A stretch of DNA of 64,000 nucleotides from Amphibalanus amphitrite (taxonomy: Eukaryota; Arthropoda; Thecostraca; Balanomorpha; Balanidae): NCBI RefSeq assembly GCF_019059575.1, contig NW_024881966.1, forward strand, positions 124,001 through 188,000, written 5' to 3'. The notes beneath the pieces are model-generated. The model did not search any database and was not told where the DNA came from. It saw nothing but the letters and a program-made list of their open reading frames with translations. The translations under genes and the position numbers were made by a program. This document shows positions 20,414-30,638 of the stretch, one piece after another. The first letter of the stretch is position 1; each line of letters opens with the position of its first letter.

Positions 20414-23400
20414 ATGGCGCTGGACCGGAACAAAGGTGAGACGGCGGTGAGTAAAGAAATTGGAAATGCTGTAACGGCGACTGCCGGAGGTCTCGCTGGT
20501 TGGAGTGGGTTCGCTGGAGTGCCACCACCCACATGCACTGACGCAGACGATGCCGAGGAATTTCTGCGGAAACTACGTAGGTCCGCGCGCGCTAATGGCT
20601 GGAGTGAGCAGAGACAGCTGGATCTTCTTCCGGCACTGCTACTGGACGGGACAAGCTGGGTGGCGGATGAGTTGGAAAATAACCCACCAAAAGACATGCA
20701 AGAGGCCACGGAAATGATCAGAAACCTGCTCTGCCCCAAAGAAAAGAGAAAAGTGCTGCTACACAGGTTCTATGAAGAAAGAATGAAGGTAGATGACAAT
20801 CCTCGTTTGTTTGTGCTGAAGCTACAGCAGTTGTTGCGTGGGGGCATGCCAGAGTTGTCCAAGGAGGCACAAGACAGCTTGCTATTGGAGCAACTGCCTC
20901 GAGTGGTACCAAGTAAGTGGACCATGAAGCTGCTGGATGCTGATGCTAGCTCTGTGGAAGCTGTCATTCGGAAGCTGGAGCGACTGCAGACGATGGAGCA
21001 GCTGCAAAAGGAGATGACTGCTCAAGAACGTCAGGAACCACCACTGGTACGAACTGTTGTAACCGAAAGACGGTGCTACAACTGTGGCCAGTTAGGTCAC
21101 ATCAAGAGGTTCTGCCCTCGCGCAGTGCAACAAGGGTACGGCAGGGAGAACAGAGGCTTCACACAGGGAGCTGCACGCACAAGACCACCAGCGAAGTACC
21201 AACAACACCGACAAGAAGGACCGCGACCGGCAGCCCGACAGACGGGTGAAGCTGGAGGAAGTGATCAGCCTCAGCCACCAACAGGTAGGGCCGAAATAAA
21301 ATGTTTTCAGTGTGGAGGTGTGGGCCATGTCAGATCAGTGTGTCCAAGTGTGCCCCAACATGATGTGCGCCGGCTTGGCACAGCTCCAACTGGTGAAATG
21401 AGGGTTAACATGCTGCTGAATGGGGTGAAAATGGAAGGTGTCCTTGACACGGGGAGTGCCATAAGCCTGCTCAACATGACTGTGGTGGAGGAGCTTGGTT
21501 TGACGGTAACCGCGATGCCAGAAGTGAAATGTTTGGCTGCTAATGGATCTGAGGTATCTCTGATGGGTCAAGTGGAGTTGGAGATAGAACTGGGCCCAGC
21601 CAGAGTTGTTCACCAGCTGTGTGTGTCTGCGGGGCTCACGGACCCTCTGCTCATTGGACTGGATCTTCTGAACAAGTTGGGCGTGGTCATCCACTGCGGC
21701 ACAGGTCAACTGCGGGTCGGAGATGAACCCGTGGAGAGATGTGAGTCTCAAGAAGTTTCAACCAGATGTCCGGTGGTCTGTGCTGCACGGTCTCAGACCT
21801 TCATCCGTGTCAGTCGACTGGTACAACCGCAGACACAGCTGTTCCAGCCATCAGATGTTTCGGGGGTGACGATCGCGCCGGCAGTTCACCTCAAGCACCA
21901 AGGAACACCGGTTCGGATCCTGAACATGGGGGATGAAGATGTCACCATTCCAGCAGGCACAGTGCTCGGAGTCCATGAGTCTGTTCATGTTGCTGAGCTG
22001 CATCAGGGACAGAAGAGAAAGGAAGAACGTGTGATGCAGAGTCAACCAGAGGGACCACAGCTGCCATCGTTGGATCACCTGAACGTGCCAGAGAAGAAGC
22101 CGTTCAAGGATCTTCTGGAGGAGTATCAAGATGTATTCTCGCAGTCACCTGATGACATCGGGAGCTACCAAGGTCCTCATCAGCTCGTCATCACAACCGA
22201 GGCCGCGCCTGTCCAACAACGTGCGTACCGCACTCCACTTCACCTACGGGGACAACTGAAGGAGAAACTGGACAGACTTCAAGAACAGGGAGTGATCGAA
22301 GAATCCAATTCTCCCTGGTCATCACCCGTTGTACTCATACGGAAGAAAGATGGAGGAATACGGTTCTGCTGTGACTACCGTGCCGTGAATGCAGTCATAA
22401 GACACGATGCCTACCCCCTGCCAAGAATCGAAGACCTCATCCATGCTACACGGGAAGCCAGGATCTACTCAGTACTTGACCAGAGGTCAGCCTACTGGGC
22501 TGTCCCTATCGCTCCAGAATCACGAGAGGTGACGGCGTTCATCACCGAATATGGGTTGAAACACTGGACACGTCAGCCCTTTGGGCTTAAGACGAGTCCG
22601 GGGACATTTCAGCGAATCATGGAGGATGTGTTGGATGGTTTGAACTGGGAAACAGCAGTGGTCTACCTGGATGATGTCATTGTGTACAGCTCGACGATGT
22701 CAGAACATCTGGAGGTGCTGAAGCAGGTGCTGGAGCGCTTCCGTCGAGCCGGCTTGAAGCTGCATCCTGAGGAATGCCAAGTGGCGGTCAAGAAGGTGAA
22801 CTTCCTGGGACATCAGATCGACGAGACGGGGATCAGTCCGTCAGTGGACAAAGTGGAAGCCATAAAGGACTGGCCGAGACCAAGCAACGTCAAGGAAGTG
22901 CGCCAGTTTCTAGGTCTCGTGGGCTACTATCGTCAGTACATCCCGCACTTTGCTGACAAGTCGGTGCACCTCACAAACCTGCTGCAGAAGGACTCGAACT
23001 TCGAGTGGACTGATGACTGCGTAGACAACTTTCAGACCCTGAAGAAAGACCTCCAGTGGTACCCGGTACTGCAGTCTCCTGACCCAACGGACAAGTTCGT
23101 GTTGACAACGGACGCAAGTGGATCGGGATGGGGAGCTGAACTGAGCCAATCGAAGGGCGTAGTTGCTTTCGCTTCAGGGAAATGGACGCCCGCAGAGAGC
23201 AACTGGAGCGTCACGGAGCGCGAACTGGGAGCGGTGGTGAAAGCGACGTCGAAATTTCACCACTACCTGGTGGGAAAATCCTTCCTACTGAGGACCGACC
23301 ATGAGGCGATAAAGTTCCTGCATCGTTCGAAGTCACCGTCAGGAAGATTGTTTCGATGGCTTGAGCAACTGCAACAGTTTGACTACACCGTTGAGCACGT

Positions 23401-25048
23401 GGCGGGTCGCCTGATTCCCCAAGCAGACGCTCTGTCTCGCAAGTTTGAGATGAACAACATGAAGCACGAACTACGACCGACCGCACCAGAATTCGTACCA
23501 AGAGGAGTGGGAGTGGTGGACAATGTGACACTGCGGCGCTCTACAGTCGTGGACGCGCAAGAGCCATCCACGGAAGGTGCAAACGACGGAGAGACACCAG
23601 AAGCTGAAAACCGCGGCGAGAGAGTAGAAGTTGAAAATGATGGGGAGGTAAGGGAAGAAGGAAACGACGAAGAAGCCGGAGAAGGAGGAAACGTCGGCGA
23701 CAGTCCATGTGACGTCGTAGACATCGAGCACCTTGGCGACCTGGTTACAGAGACACGGACAGATCCTGTACTGTGCCAGCTCACTCGTCACCTGAAAAAG
23801 CAGTCAGTGAAGACGGACAAGTTGACGCACAGCCAGCAAGCAGAACTGGACTTCTACAGCGGACTTTCAGGCTTGCAGCTACACAACGGCATAGTTCAGC
23901 GGATTTTGGAGGGACACCAGAGAGCGCAAGTGATCCTGCCGACAAGCGTCAGACAGAGAGCACTGCGTCTGGCTCACGACGTTCCGATGTCAGGGCATGG
24001 TGGCGTGAGGCGAACACTCCATCGTCTGACAACAGGCTTTTTCTGGTACAACATACAGCGCGAAGTACGACGTTACTGCGGAAGCTGCACGTCGTGTTTG
24101 AAGACGAAGCCGAAGTACACAGGCTGCAAAGAGGGAAGAGGAACAATTTCGGTAGAAGGCGAGCCGTTCCTGCACTGGTCAGCAGATATCCTCGAGCTTC
24201 CGGAAAGTGACACTGGTTACAAGTACGTGCTGGTCATGACGGACCTCTTCAGCAAGTGGGTGGAAGTGTTTCCGTTGAAACGGCAGACTGCGGAAGAAAT
24301 CGTGCACTGTGTGATGCAGGTGATCGGCCGCTTCGGGGTAATGAAGACCCTGTTGACCGATCAGGGCCGCAATTTTGAAGGAGCCCTCATGAAAGGAGTC
24401 TGTCACCTGTTGGGTGTCAAGAAGCTGAGAACAACTATATACCACCCATGCTGTAACGGACAAGCGGAGCGACTAAATCGGACACTGATGGAACTACTCA
24501 CCCACTACGTGGCAGAAAACAGGCGCGACTGGGACCTGTGGCTACCTGTGGTAGCATCGGCGTACAACTCGGGATGTCACAGCGCGACGGGATTCTCACC
24601 CGGGGAGCTGGTGTACGGGAGACCAATGCGAACTGTTCTGGAAGACGAATTCGACGTGGAGAACATCAAGAACCAATCTCACCGTCAGTTTCTGGGAGAG
24701 CTGAAGAAGCGCCTGGATCACACGCATCAGAAAGCACTGGAACTGATCAGACAGAAGCAGAGTCTTCGCACCGACACGAGACCAGCAACGTTTCAGCCAG
24801 GAGATGCCGTGTGGTGTCGCAACTTCACAGCCGGAAAAGGAGTGCATGGGAAACTGAGACCGAAGTTTGAAGGACCCTACACAGTGGTGGAGGCACGACC
24901 ACCAGACTACGTGATAAGGAAAGGTCGGAAACGCAGACTGATACACGGTTGTCACCTGAAGAAGGGGGAGAGTACAGCAGGCGAGCGGAGAAATGTCAGT
25001 GCTGGAGATCGAGGAGAGACACGGCACTGGAAGGGACGACTATGCTGA
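20414..25048 (+). CDS. Gag-Pol polyprotein of the Ty3/gypsy element
   Basis: 1,544 residues in one frame. Seen: two CCHC knuckles (CYNCGQLGHIKRFC at about 221; CFQCGGVGHVRSVC at about 297); protease active site LDTGSA with Asp345; reverse transcriptase with YLDD at about 751-754; RNase H starting LTTDASGSG (Asp900); an acidic Glu/Gly-rich linker at about 1,050-1,110; integrase with a zinc-binding His-Cys region from about 1,188 (GHGG, CGSCTSC), catalytic Asp1258, Asp1316 and Glu1352, the last two spaced 35 apart; and a GPYTV module near the C-terminus. All key residues are present, so the enzyme set looks intact. Two knuckles fit Mag-type lineages, which is a guess. The frame ends near the start of a +1-shifted frame that probably supplies the natural C-terminus. 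Confidence 0.93.
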   Translation: MALDRNKGETAVSKEIGNAVTATAGGLAGWSGFAGVPPPTCTDADDAEEFLRKLRRSARANGWSEQRQLDLLPALLLDGTSWVADELENNPPKDMQEATEMIRNLLCPKEKRKVLLHRFYEERMKVDDNPRLFVLKLQQLLRGGMPELSKEAQDSLLLEQLPRVVPSKWTMKLLDADASSVEAVIRKLERLQTMEQLQKEMTAQERQEPPLVRTVVTERRCYNCGQLGHIKRFCPRAVQQGYGRENRGFTQGAARTRPPAKYQQHRQEGPRPAARQTGEAGGSDQPQPPTGRAEIKCFQCGGVGHVRSVCPSVPQHDVRRLGTAPTGEMRVNMLLNGVKMEGVLDTGSAISLLNMTVVEELGLTVTAMPEVKCLAANGSEVSLMGQVELEIELGPARVVHQLCVSAGLTDPLLIGLDLLNKLGVVIHCGTGQLRVGDEPVERCESQEVSTRCPVVCAARSQTFIRVSRLVQPQTQLFQPSDVSGVTIAPAVHLKHQGTPVRILNMGDEDVTIPAGTVLGVHESVHVAELHQGQKRKEERVMQSQPEGPQLPSLDHLNVPEKKPFKDLLEEYQDVFSQSPDDIGSYQGPHQLVITTEAAPVQQRAYRTPLHLRGQLKEKLDRLQEQGVIEESNSPWSSPVVLIRKKDGGIRFCCDYRAVNAVIRHDAYPLPRIEDLIHATREARIYSVLDQRSAYWAVPIAPESREVTAFITEYGLKHWTRQPFGLKTSPGTFQRIMEDVLDGLNWETAVVYLDDVIVYSSTMSEHLEVLKQVLERFRRAGLKLHPEECQVAVKKVNFLGHQIDETGISPSVDKVEAIKDWPRPSNVKEVRQFLGLVGYYRQYIPHFADKSVHLTNLLQKDSNFEWTDDCVDNFQTLKKDLQWYPVLQSPDPTDKFVLTTDASGSGWGAELSQSKGVVAFASGKWTPAESNWSVTERELGAVVKATSKFHHYLVGKSFLLRTDHEAIKFLHRSKSPSGRLFRWLEQLQQFDYTVEHVAGRLIPQADALSRKFEMNNMKHELRPTAPEFVPRGVGVVDNVTLRRSTVVDAQEPSTEGANDGETPEAENRGERVEVENDGEVREEGNDEEAGEGGNVGDSPCDVVDIEHLGDLVTETRTDPVLCQLTRHLKKQSVKTDKLTHSQQAELDFYSGLSGLQLHNGIVQRILEGHQRAQVILPTSVRQRALRLAHDVPMSGHGGVRRTLHRLTTGFFWYNIQREVRRYCGSCTSCLKTKPKYTGCKEGRGTISVEGEPFLHWSADILELPESDTGYKYVLVMTDLFSKWVEVFPLKRQTAEEIVHCVMQVIGRFGVMKTLLTDQGRNFEGALMKGVCHLLGVKKLRTTIYHPCCNGQAERLNRTLMELLTHYVAENRRDWDLWLPVVASAYNSGCHSATGFSPGELVYGRPMRTVLEDEFDVENIKNQSHRQFLGELKKRLDHTHQKALELIRQKQSLRTDTRPATFQPGDAVWCRNFTAGKGVHGKLRPKFEGPYTVVEARPPDYVIRKGRKRRLIHGCHLKKGESTAGERRNVSAGDRGETRHWKGRLC

Positions 25049-25520
25049 AGCAAACGGACCAGATGTCGTCAGCGTAGAGACTGAGTTGGCGGCAACGACA
25101 GTGACTGGTGGAAGAGAAGAAGGTGTGGCTGAAGATGTTCAGTTGGATGAACCGAATATCGATGGTCAGATACCGAAGAACGCGGTACAGCCGTCACGAG
25201 GAACGGATGACGCAGGGCTCAATCCGACGGAGCTGTTGGAACCAGTGGCGAGAGCAGCGCAAGACACGACGGTCGACGGGAAGACGTCAGCGCCAGACGA
25301 AACGCCGGACGAGGGAGCCGCTGACAATGTGAAGACCGACGAGACCAGTTCGACACAGGACGATTCGCTGGAGCCAGATGATCTCGCGAGGACGAGAGAT
25401 GACCTGAACGAGACGGACGTCAGCATGATGACCTCAGCTGATGAGACGGTTCCGGAGGCTGCCGGGACAACGCGAACGAGGTATGGTCGTGAGGTGAGGA
25501 AACCATCGCGCTACCTCTAG
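24993..25520 (+). CDS. Acidic C-terminal ORF of the gypsy element, overlapping Pol in the +1 frame
   Basis: 175 residues, rich in Asp, Glu and Thr, ending RYGREVRKPSRYL. A basic-aromatic ending of this kind is common at the very C-terminus of gypsy Pol proteins. It overlaps Gag-Pol by 56 bases in the next frame. It may be the real Pol tail reached by a +1 frameshift, a separate product, or the outcome of a single-base indel. No recognised enzyme domain. Confidence 0.6.
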   Translation: MSVLEIEERHGTGRDDYAEANGPDVVSVETELAATTVTGGREEGVAEDVQLDEPNIDGQIPKNAVQPSRGTDDAGLNPTELLEPVARAAQDTTVDGKTSAPDETPDEGAADNVKTDETSSTQDDSLEPDDLARTRDDLNETDVSMMTSADETVPEAAGTTRTRYGREVRKPSRYL

Positions 25521-25679
25521 CAAGAACCGTTTATGGGCTTAGTGCTTGGTTTTGAGTTAGGTATGTTTTAGTGTAAGTTGTGACTGAGGATGCTCGTGTT
25601 CCTGTGACGCGGTATTGTGGAATCGCTAGTTGTGCGGTACAGCTTCAATTATTTGATGTTCGCCCTATGTTTCTAGTTT

Positions 25680-25692
25680 AAGGGGAGGGGGA
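25680..25692 (+). promoter_or_regulatory. Polypurine tract of the gypsy element
   Basis: AAGGGGAGGGGGA lies immediately before the 3' LTR, the expected primer for plus-strand DNA synthesis. Confidence 0.85.
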
Positions 25693-26045
25693 TGTTAGGC
25701 ACGGGCCTTGAAATGTAAACAAAAGGGTAACCAATGAGCAGGCGTGAGACAGCCGAAACGGTTATTAGCGCAATGATGATTGGTGCGGCAGTTAAACCAA
25801 TGAGCGAGCGCGATGCATCTGAGGCGGCTGTGAGGAAGGCGGTCATTGGCAGTTGCGTACGGCTGGCCATGATGCGTGAACACAGAAAATTGGCGCCAGA
25901 TTGTGGAGAGCCGCGTGTTGAGGCGGGTTGTGCGAGGGTGGGCTCGCGGGGTATACCGACAGGTGTTGAGAGAAATAGAGTTAAGAAGAGAAAAAGGTTT
26001 GTTTACGCTCGGCTAAGGATGAATGAAGGTTAGCACACACTAACA
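25693..26045 (+). repeat. 3' LTR of the gypsy element
   Basis: 353 bases, same ends and same length as the 5' LTR; no difference was found by eye, including the shared 99-codon frame. Followed by CTAT of the target duplication. Confidence 0.95.
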
Positions 26046-26706
26046 CTATGATGATGAGGTGGCTGGTTTCAGGCGCATGAAAAGTAGCAGCCCTTCTTTC
26101 ATTCTATTTCCTTGTTTTCACATGCTGCACAAAACGTTTTTTCTTCCTTCTGTCATTATAAAAAATAATAGGTATCATAATTGCTTCACTTCTTCTTTAT
26201 ATTCCAAGTATTGCTGCTGGAATTCATCACATCTCCCGTTAGTAAACCATTGCCCTATGGCCGCTAAAGTAAATAAGTGGAATGCGCCAGAAATTGTCAA
26301 AATCGCGCCAAAATAGCAAACTAAGATGAGAAAAAATAACCGCACCCAAACTTTGTGATGTCCGCCAGAAATGTCGGCACGATAGCAATGCAAGGACAAA
26401 ACAGGCGTTAAATCACTGCAAAATTTTGTTGGGGTTTAAGTACTGCAAAATCGTAATGGCAATAAACTTATAAGTACTGCAAGGTTGCGATCATGACTTA
26501 AGTGCCAATTTATCAACGTAGAAAACAAACAACATTTTGTTGTTAGTACCTACCTAGATATAGAATTAATACCAAGGGTTCTGAGACTTACCTGATTTCT
26601 TCCCGAACGTGTTCCAAAATGGGAGAGCACAGAGCAAAGCTTTCAATAATGGCCACCAGGTGGCAGCAAGGGCGTTACTGCCGATCCATTTGCTGTCACG
26701 GCCGGG
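26046..26706. other. Flanking sequence without recognisable gene
   Basis: AT-rich, no supported coding sequence. Confidence 0.4.
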
Positions 26707-26844
26707 GCCGGGTGTCACGGAGCGCTGCCAACGCTGTTGGCGCTTTTGGTTTCATACTTGTTGCACACTACCATAGTGTTGGAGATATAGGGGTACAGTG
26801 ACAAGTATGAAATCAAGGCAGCGCTCCGTGGAACACGGCCCGGC
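26707..26844. mobile_element. Foldback MITE
   Basis: GCCGGGTGTCACGGAGCGCT on the left and its near-inverse AGCGCTCCGTGGAACACGGC on the right, plus inner arms ending GGTTTCATACTTGT and ACAAGTATGAAATC. A hairpin with about 45-55 paired bases and no protein. Confidence 0.6.
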
Positions 26845-26849
26845 CTGCG

Positions 26850-27440
26850 TCCGTCACCCAAGTCCCAGCAATTAGGTATCGCGCCTCAGGCTGACGTGCA
26901 ACTGGCTGCTGCTGATGTCCAGCAGCTGGTAGACCAGCTTCAGGCTCATGCCGCCATGCCATCAAATGAACCCAAAGCTTTCAATCATATGATAGATAAC
27001 TACCAAATGAACCCTTCCGTAACTCGACTCTTACTCAGAGCAAGAGTCACATCGCAAGGTCAGGTCACTGCCGAGGCGAGAGCCGAATCAGAGGCACGCA
27101 TTCATCCAATATTCTCGATTCTAACGTCAGAAAAGAAACTATGCGAACAGATATGGCGAAAAATAGATGTGCGGATAATTTCGTTACACCCTGTAGGAGT
27201 TCCTTTAGACCATGCCCGTATCCTGTAACCAGCTGCAGACAGTACTCGTTCGTTTCTATTCATGCCAATGAACTCATGACTTATGAGCGTCACTGCGCGA
27301 TGGCGAATACAACATATGACTTTTGAAGCAGTGTATGATAGTCAACAGCGGTGTATTGAACTGACATTGAAACATAGCAGAGTACCTACTAGCTAAACCA
27401 CTTTGACAAGGCAAACTCCAAAACTCACAAGGCAAACTCC
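26850..27440. other. Intervening sequence; weak open frame only
   Basis: A plus-strand frame at 26,896-27,228 starts with a Gln/Ala-rich helical-looking segment, but no splice signals or family support it. Near 27,165-27,200 is the phrase CGGATAATTTCGTTACACCC, which recurs with small changes at about 46,805 (inverted) and 49,845; it looks like a transposon end. Confidence 0.35.
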
Positions 27441-27445
27441 AAAAC

Positions 27446-28045
27446 TCAAAAGCATTCAATACCACCGATTACCAAATAGCATACAGCTTTCATGAGCAAT
27501 GCACTGTGCACGAGCATACACATGTAGCCCTCCAATGCACCATTCACAAATGTAGGCATGTACAATAAACATGAGACGGTGAAGCTCAGTCTGCTAATGC
27601 TAACGTCCCAGAGCGCACACATCCCTGCCACCTGCATGAGCGATTTCTGCAGGCTACAGACGAGACACACAGAACGGAATATGTCTGAAAGAACAGGTAC
27701 GTAACCGGCATCGATTTGCCCCCTAAGAAACGAGTAAGTCTTGATCAGACCAGTCATACGCCCGACATGGATATGATCCCTCGTGATAGCGAGCGACTGA
27801 GTGCGTTCGGCGGGAGAGAGCTGGGACTTCACTTTAAGGAACGCTGGTGTTATGACACGCACATCACGACAGGCTAACAGATCTTGGACATTGAACCCTG
27901 GTGCTGATATTGACAGCACCATCAGATAGCCCCGCAGTGGTGCAGCACACCCCCCTTCAGTGTCGCACTCCTCATAAGCAGCAACGTTAGGTGGAGGTGG
28001 AGCACTCTTCTCCATTTCCTCTGCCTGCTGAGCCCATTCTTGTAC
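27446..28045 (-). CDS. Candidate exon of an unrecognised minus-strand gene
   Basis: On the minus strand the acceptor TTTATTGTTTTCACAG is followed at 28,045 by an open frame of 199 codons to a stop at 27,446. It begins VQEWAQQAEEMEKSAPPPPN, continues with a mixed region containing PAFLKVKSQLSPAERTQS, and ends with hydrophobic Cys-rich segments. The first part looks coding; the last 60 or so codons may be intron read-through. No family recognised. The phase fits the exon at 28,495-28,650. Confidence 0.4.
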   Translation of the reverse strand, partial: VQEWAQQAEEMEKSAPPPPNVAAYEECDTEGGCAAPLRGYLMVLSISAPGFNVQDLLACRDVRVITPAFLKVKSQLSPAERTQSLAITRDHIHVGRMTGLIKTYSFLRGQIDAGYVPVLSDIFRSVCLVCSLQKSLMQVAGMCALWDVSISRLSFTVSCLLYMPTFVNGALEGYMCMLVHSALLMKAVCYLVIGGIECF

Positions 28046-28494
28046 CTGTGAAAACAATAAAATTTGTATTAACTGCTTCATACATACTGTATACAGCCTG
28101 ACAAGGCATAAGATAGACCATTATCAGAAACCTTATGCACATCTTTTATTACCACTGGTTGGTTCTGAGCAATTAACATCTGCCAAAAGATGAAAACACT
28201 TAAGATTGAACATACAATTTGCCCAGTTAAGTATACTTTTGTGACTTGTCTGTGAGTTGTGGGATAATAAAACTTTCAAAAAACAAACTGAGAAGTGATC
28301 CCCTTACACCTGCCATCCAAATCACAAAACAGAGAATCTCCTATCCTGTCTGGATCTGACAGTGTCTGCCCATTGCTCAAATGTCAATAACGATAAACAA
28401 CAGTTATAGATAAATAGTGCCACAAGGCACAAACCTATTCATCTTATCTGCAGGTAAAGGACAGCATCTAAGCTCTGTAGTTGTTTGCACTGAC

Positions 28495-28650
28495 CAAGCT
28501 GTCCAACAGCTGGCCATGTTCCTTTTCCTTGCGCATAGCCTGCCTACGAATTGCTGAAGCAGTTGAAGCTGGTGCTTTGCCCTGAGTAACAGATGGAATA
28601 ACCCCCTTCTTTAGCTCCTTCTGCTGTTGTCTGGCCCTTGACAATGCACA
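28495..28650 (-). CDS. Candidate upstream exon of the same minus-strand gene
   Basis: An open minus-strand frame encodes a basic, Gln/Lys-rich stretch (RARQQQKELKKGV, then AIRRQAMRKEKEHGQLLDSL) ending at a possible donor TTG|GTCAGT in phase 0, matching the phase-0 start of the exon at 28,045. If unspliced it runs 8 codons further to TAG at 28,468. The upstream acceptor is unclear. A coiled-coil segment is plausible; function unknown. It lies about 2.3 kb downstream of the THAP exon on the same strand, with two TTAA elements between, so one gene is possible. Confidence 0.35.
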
Positions 28651-28689
28651 TCATTGTTTACAGCACTGTGAAGTGTTTTCTTGCCTTAA

Positions 28690-29692
28690 CCCGCGCACCG
28701 ACGGGGGGGGGCGGATATCCGCCCCCCCCTGAGGTTTTTCGCGGATAGCGGGAAAACCGCGGCGCGTAGCGCCGCGAAATTTGGTATGACTATTCTCTCA
28801 TCAATTTTACACAGGGTGTGCAAGTTTGAACCTCCTAACTTTTAAGGTCAGGTCACCAGGTCACTTTGAATGACCCAACCTCAAGTCACTTTTTTGCAAC
28901 TTTGTCACCGTGCCAGAGCTACAGTAGATGTCGGAGGCCTTTGAAAGTCGCAGGATGTTATTAGGTCATTAGTAGCTACAATTTGTATATCTCGGAATTT
29001 TGATGTCGGTGACCTAAGGTCAGGTCAATTTCGCGACCTCCCCATTATAAGTCAATGGGGGAAAAATCAACTCCCTGTTTTTACCACTAAAACGGGTCGG
29101 AATGGCCCCATATACCATACATGACTTCACATACGATCAACCTTCACTACCTTGAGGTCTGTTTTGCTGTTGGGCAGCTGTAAGGTCATGTGACGTCATC
29201 AAAGGTCACCAAAGGGTTTTTGCCAATAACTCCTTACAGGAACAAGATACAGCCGCGCGGATGGTCTCATTGTGTTCAGCTCGTCAAGACGCATCGAATG
29301 ATATACATGATGATCTCGAGGTCACGTGACCTGAGGTCAACCTTTGACCTTGACCTTTCGAGGTCAACATATATATCATTCGATGCGGATTGACGAGAGG
29401 ATCACGATGATGCCCTTAGTTTGTTCCTATCTTGACTACTTCGAAAGTTATTCGAGAAAAACCCTCTCCATATCTAGCGCCGCCATTTTGACTTTTTCGA
29501 CCCCTGTGACGTCATCTTTGACCTGACCTGAAAATGACCTTAGTAAAAATTGTAGACCTTGTCCGTGCGTATCCGATGCCGTTTACCGCTTGTCGCTATC
29601 TTGCTTCGTTCTCGAGATCTCAGGGGGGGGGCGGTCATCCGCCCCCCCCCCCGTCGGTACTAAGGTGGCGCAGACCCCCGTCGGTGCGCGGG
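28690..29692. mobile_element. TTAA-flanked non-autonomous element D (1.0-kb subfamily)
   Basis: TTAA at 28,686-28,689 and 29,693-29,696. Perfect inverted ends CCCGCGCACCGACGGGGG. The left hairpin is G9-CGGATATCCG-C8, followed by CGCGGCGCGTAGCGCCGCG. The 1,003-base interior holds about 18 AGGTCA/TGACCT words, including the 14-base palindrome AGGTCACGTGACCT. Two nearly identical copies lie at 47.6-49.6 kb. The right TTAA also opens element E. No protein-coding function is proposed for its short shared frames. Confidence 0.85.
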
Positions 29693-29696
29693 TTAA

Positions 29697-30638
29697 CCCT
29701 CGCACGACCAGGCCATTTCTCATAACACGAACGACCAGGGGGGGGGGTGTTACGACCCCCCCCCCTGGCGTTTCGAAACGGAAGGTCGTAGAGCTTAGCG
29801 GAAAAAGCCAACGGATTGCTCTCAACGAGATCTCGCGATTGGTGGTATATTTTTTGGTCCTAGGTCAACATTTGACCTACTTATGACCGGTCAAAGGTTA
29901 AATTTTCCGAAAAAATCAAACTTTTTCAACTTTCCGCGGCGATTGCGGCAAAACGGTGGGAGATATCGACTTGAAACCTTCACTATCGTGTTCCTTGATC
30001 AATTCTCTATCGTTTGGTATGTATTTCGTTTCCCTAGCTCTAAAAATGGCGCGTTGGGAGCGCCGGAAGTCGGCAAGGTCACAGTCGGCTGCAGAAATTC
30101 GAAAAATCAAAATTTAAATTTTTGAAATCTGATTGTATTTTTGGATTTGGGAGGTCCATTTGCTCCCTATAGAAGCTAATATTGCTGTATATTCCCATTG
30201 AGGTGACAAGAATTAGCAAAATAGTGGTTCGGGCGCTTTTCAAAAATAGTACCGGACGCTGTTCCTCTTGTGACGTCATAGCTCCGTGACCTGACCTGAC
30301 CCGGTCAATTTTCTTGCACCACACGATAGCCAATGCTTGCCCCAACATGCATGGGAAGTTTCATCATGATCCATCAAACAATGTGGGTATCACCGGCAGA
30401 AAACCTAGGGATTCGGCGCACACGTTTGGTAACTGTCGGCCGGAAGCTGTACCTCCTATGACGTCATAACTCCGTGACCTGACATGACCCGATCAATTTT
30501 TTCGGCAAAAGATGCGCAAAGGTTGCCCCAGAGGGTATTGAAAATTTCAGCCCGATACGACAAGCCGTTTAGCGTGCACTTCGAAAAAACCTCAGGGGGG
30601 GGGGTTGATACAACCCCCCCCCCCTAGGCGTTCTAGGG
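29697..30638. mobile_element. TTAA-flanked non-autonomous element E
   Basis: Begins CCCTCGCACGACCAGG right after the TTAA shared with element D and ends CTAGGCGTTCTAGGG before TTAA at 30,639-30,642. Hairpins inside: G10-TGTTACGA-C10 and G12-TTGATACAA-C12. The body matches element F in inverted orientation; an 89-codon frame is open in both copies (minus strand 30,079-30,348 here) but has no recognisable domain, so I read it as shared ancestry. Confidence 0.8.

Larger units (their letters stand above)
19986..26045 (+). mobile_element. Complete Ty3/gypsy LTR retrotransposon
   Basis: Two LTRs of 353 bases (19,986-20,338 and 25,693-26,045) begin TGTTAG and end CTAACA. A 4-bp target duplication CTAT flanks the element (19,982-19,985 and 26,046-26,049). 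The interior encodes a fused Gag-Pol in the order capsid region, two zinc knuckles, protease, reverse transcriptase, RNase H, integrase, which is the Ty3/gypsy order. The LTRs look identical, so insertion is very recent. No envelope gene is seen. A primer-binding site is not certain; TGGGATATAACT at about 20,346 is a candidate. Confidence 0.95.

Noticed and set aside
26896-27228. Plus-strand exon with Gln/Ala-rich helix
   Set aside because: No acceptor or donor in phase and no homology recognised; the frame drifts into a transposon-end phrase.
30079-30348. 89-codon frame shared by two loci (30.1 and 35.2 kb)
   Set aside because: Both lie in copies of the same non-coding TTAA subfamily; similarity reflects shared DNA, and the peptide shows no domain or supported start.
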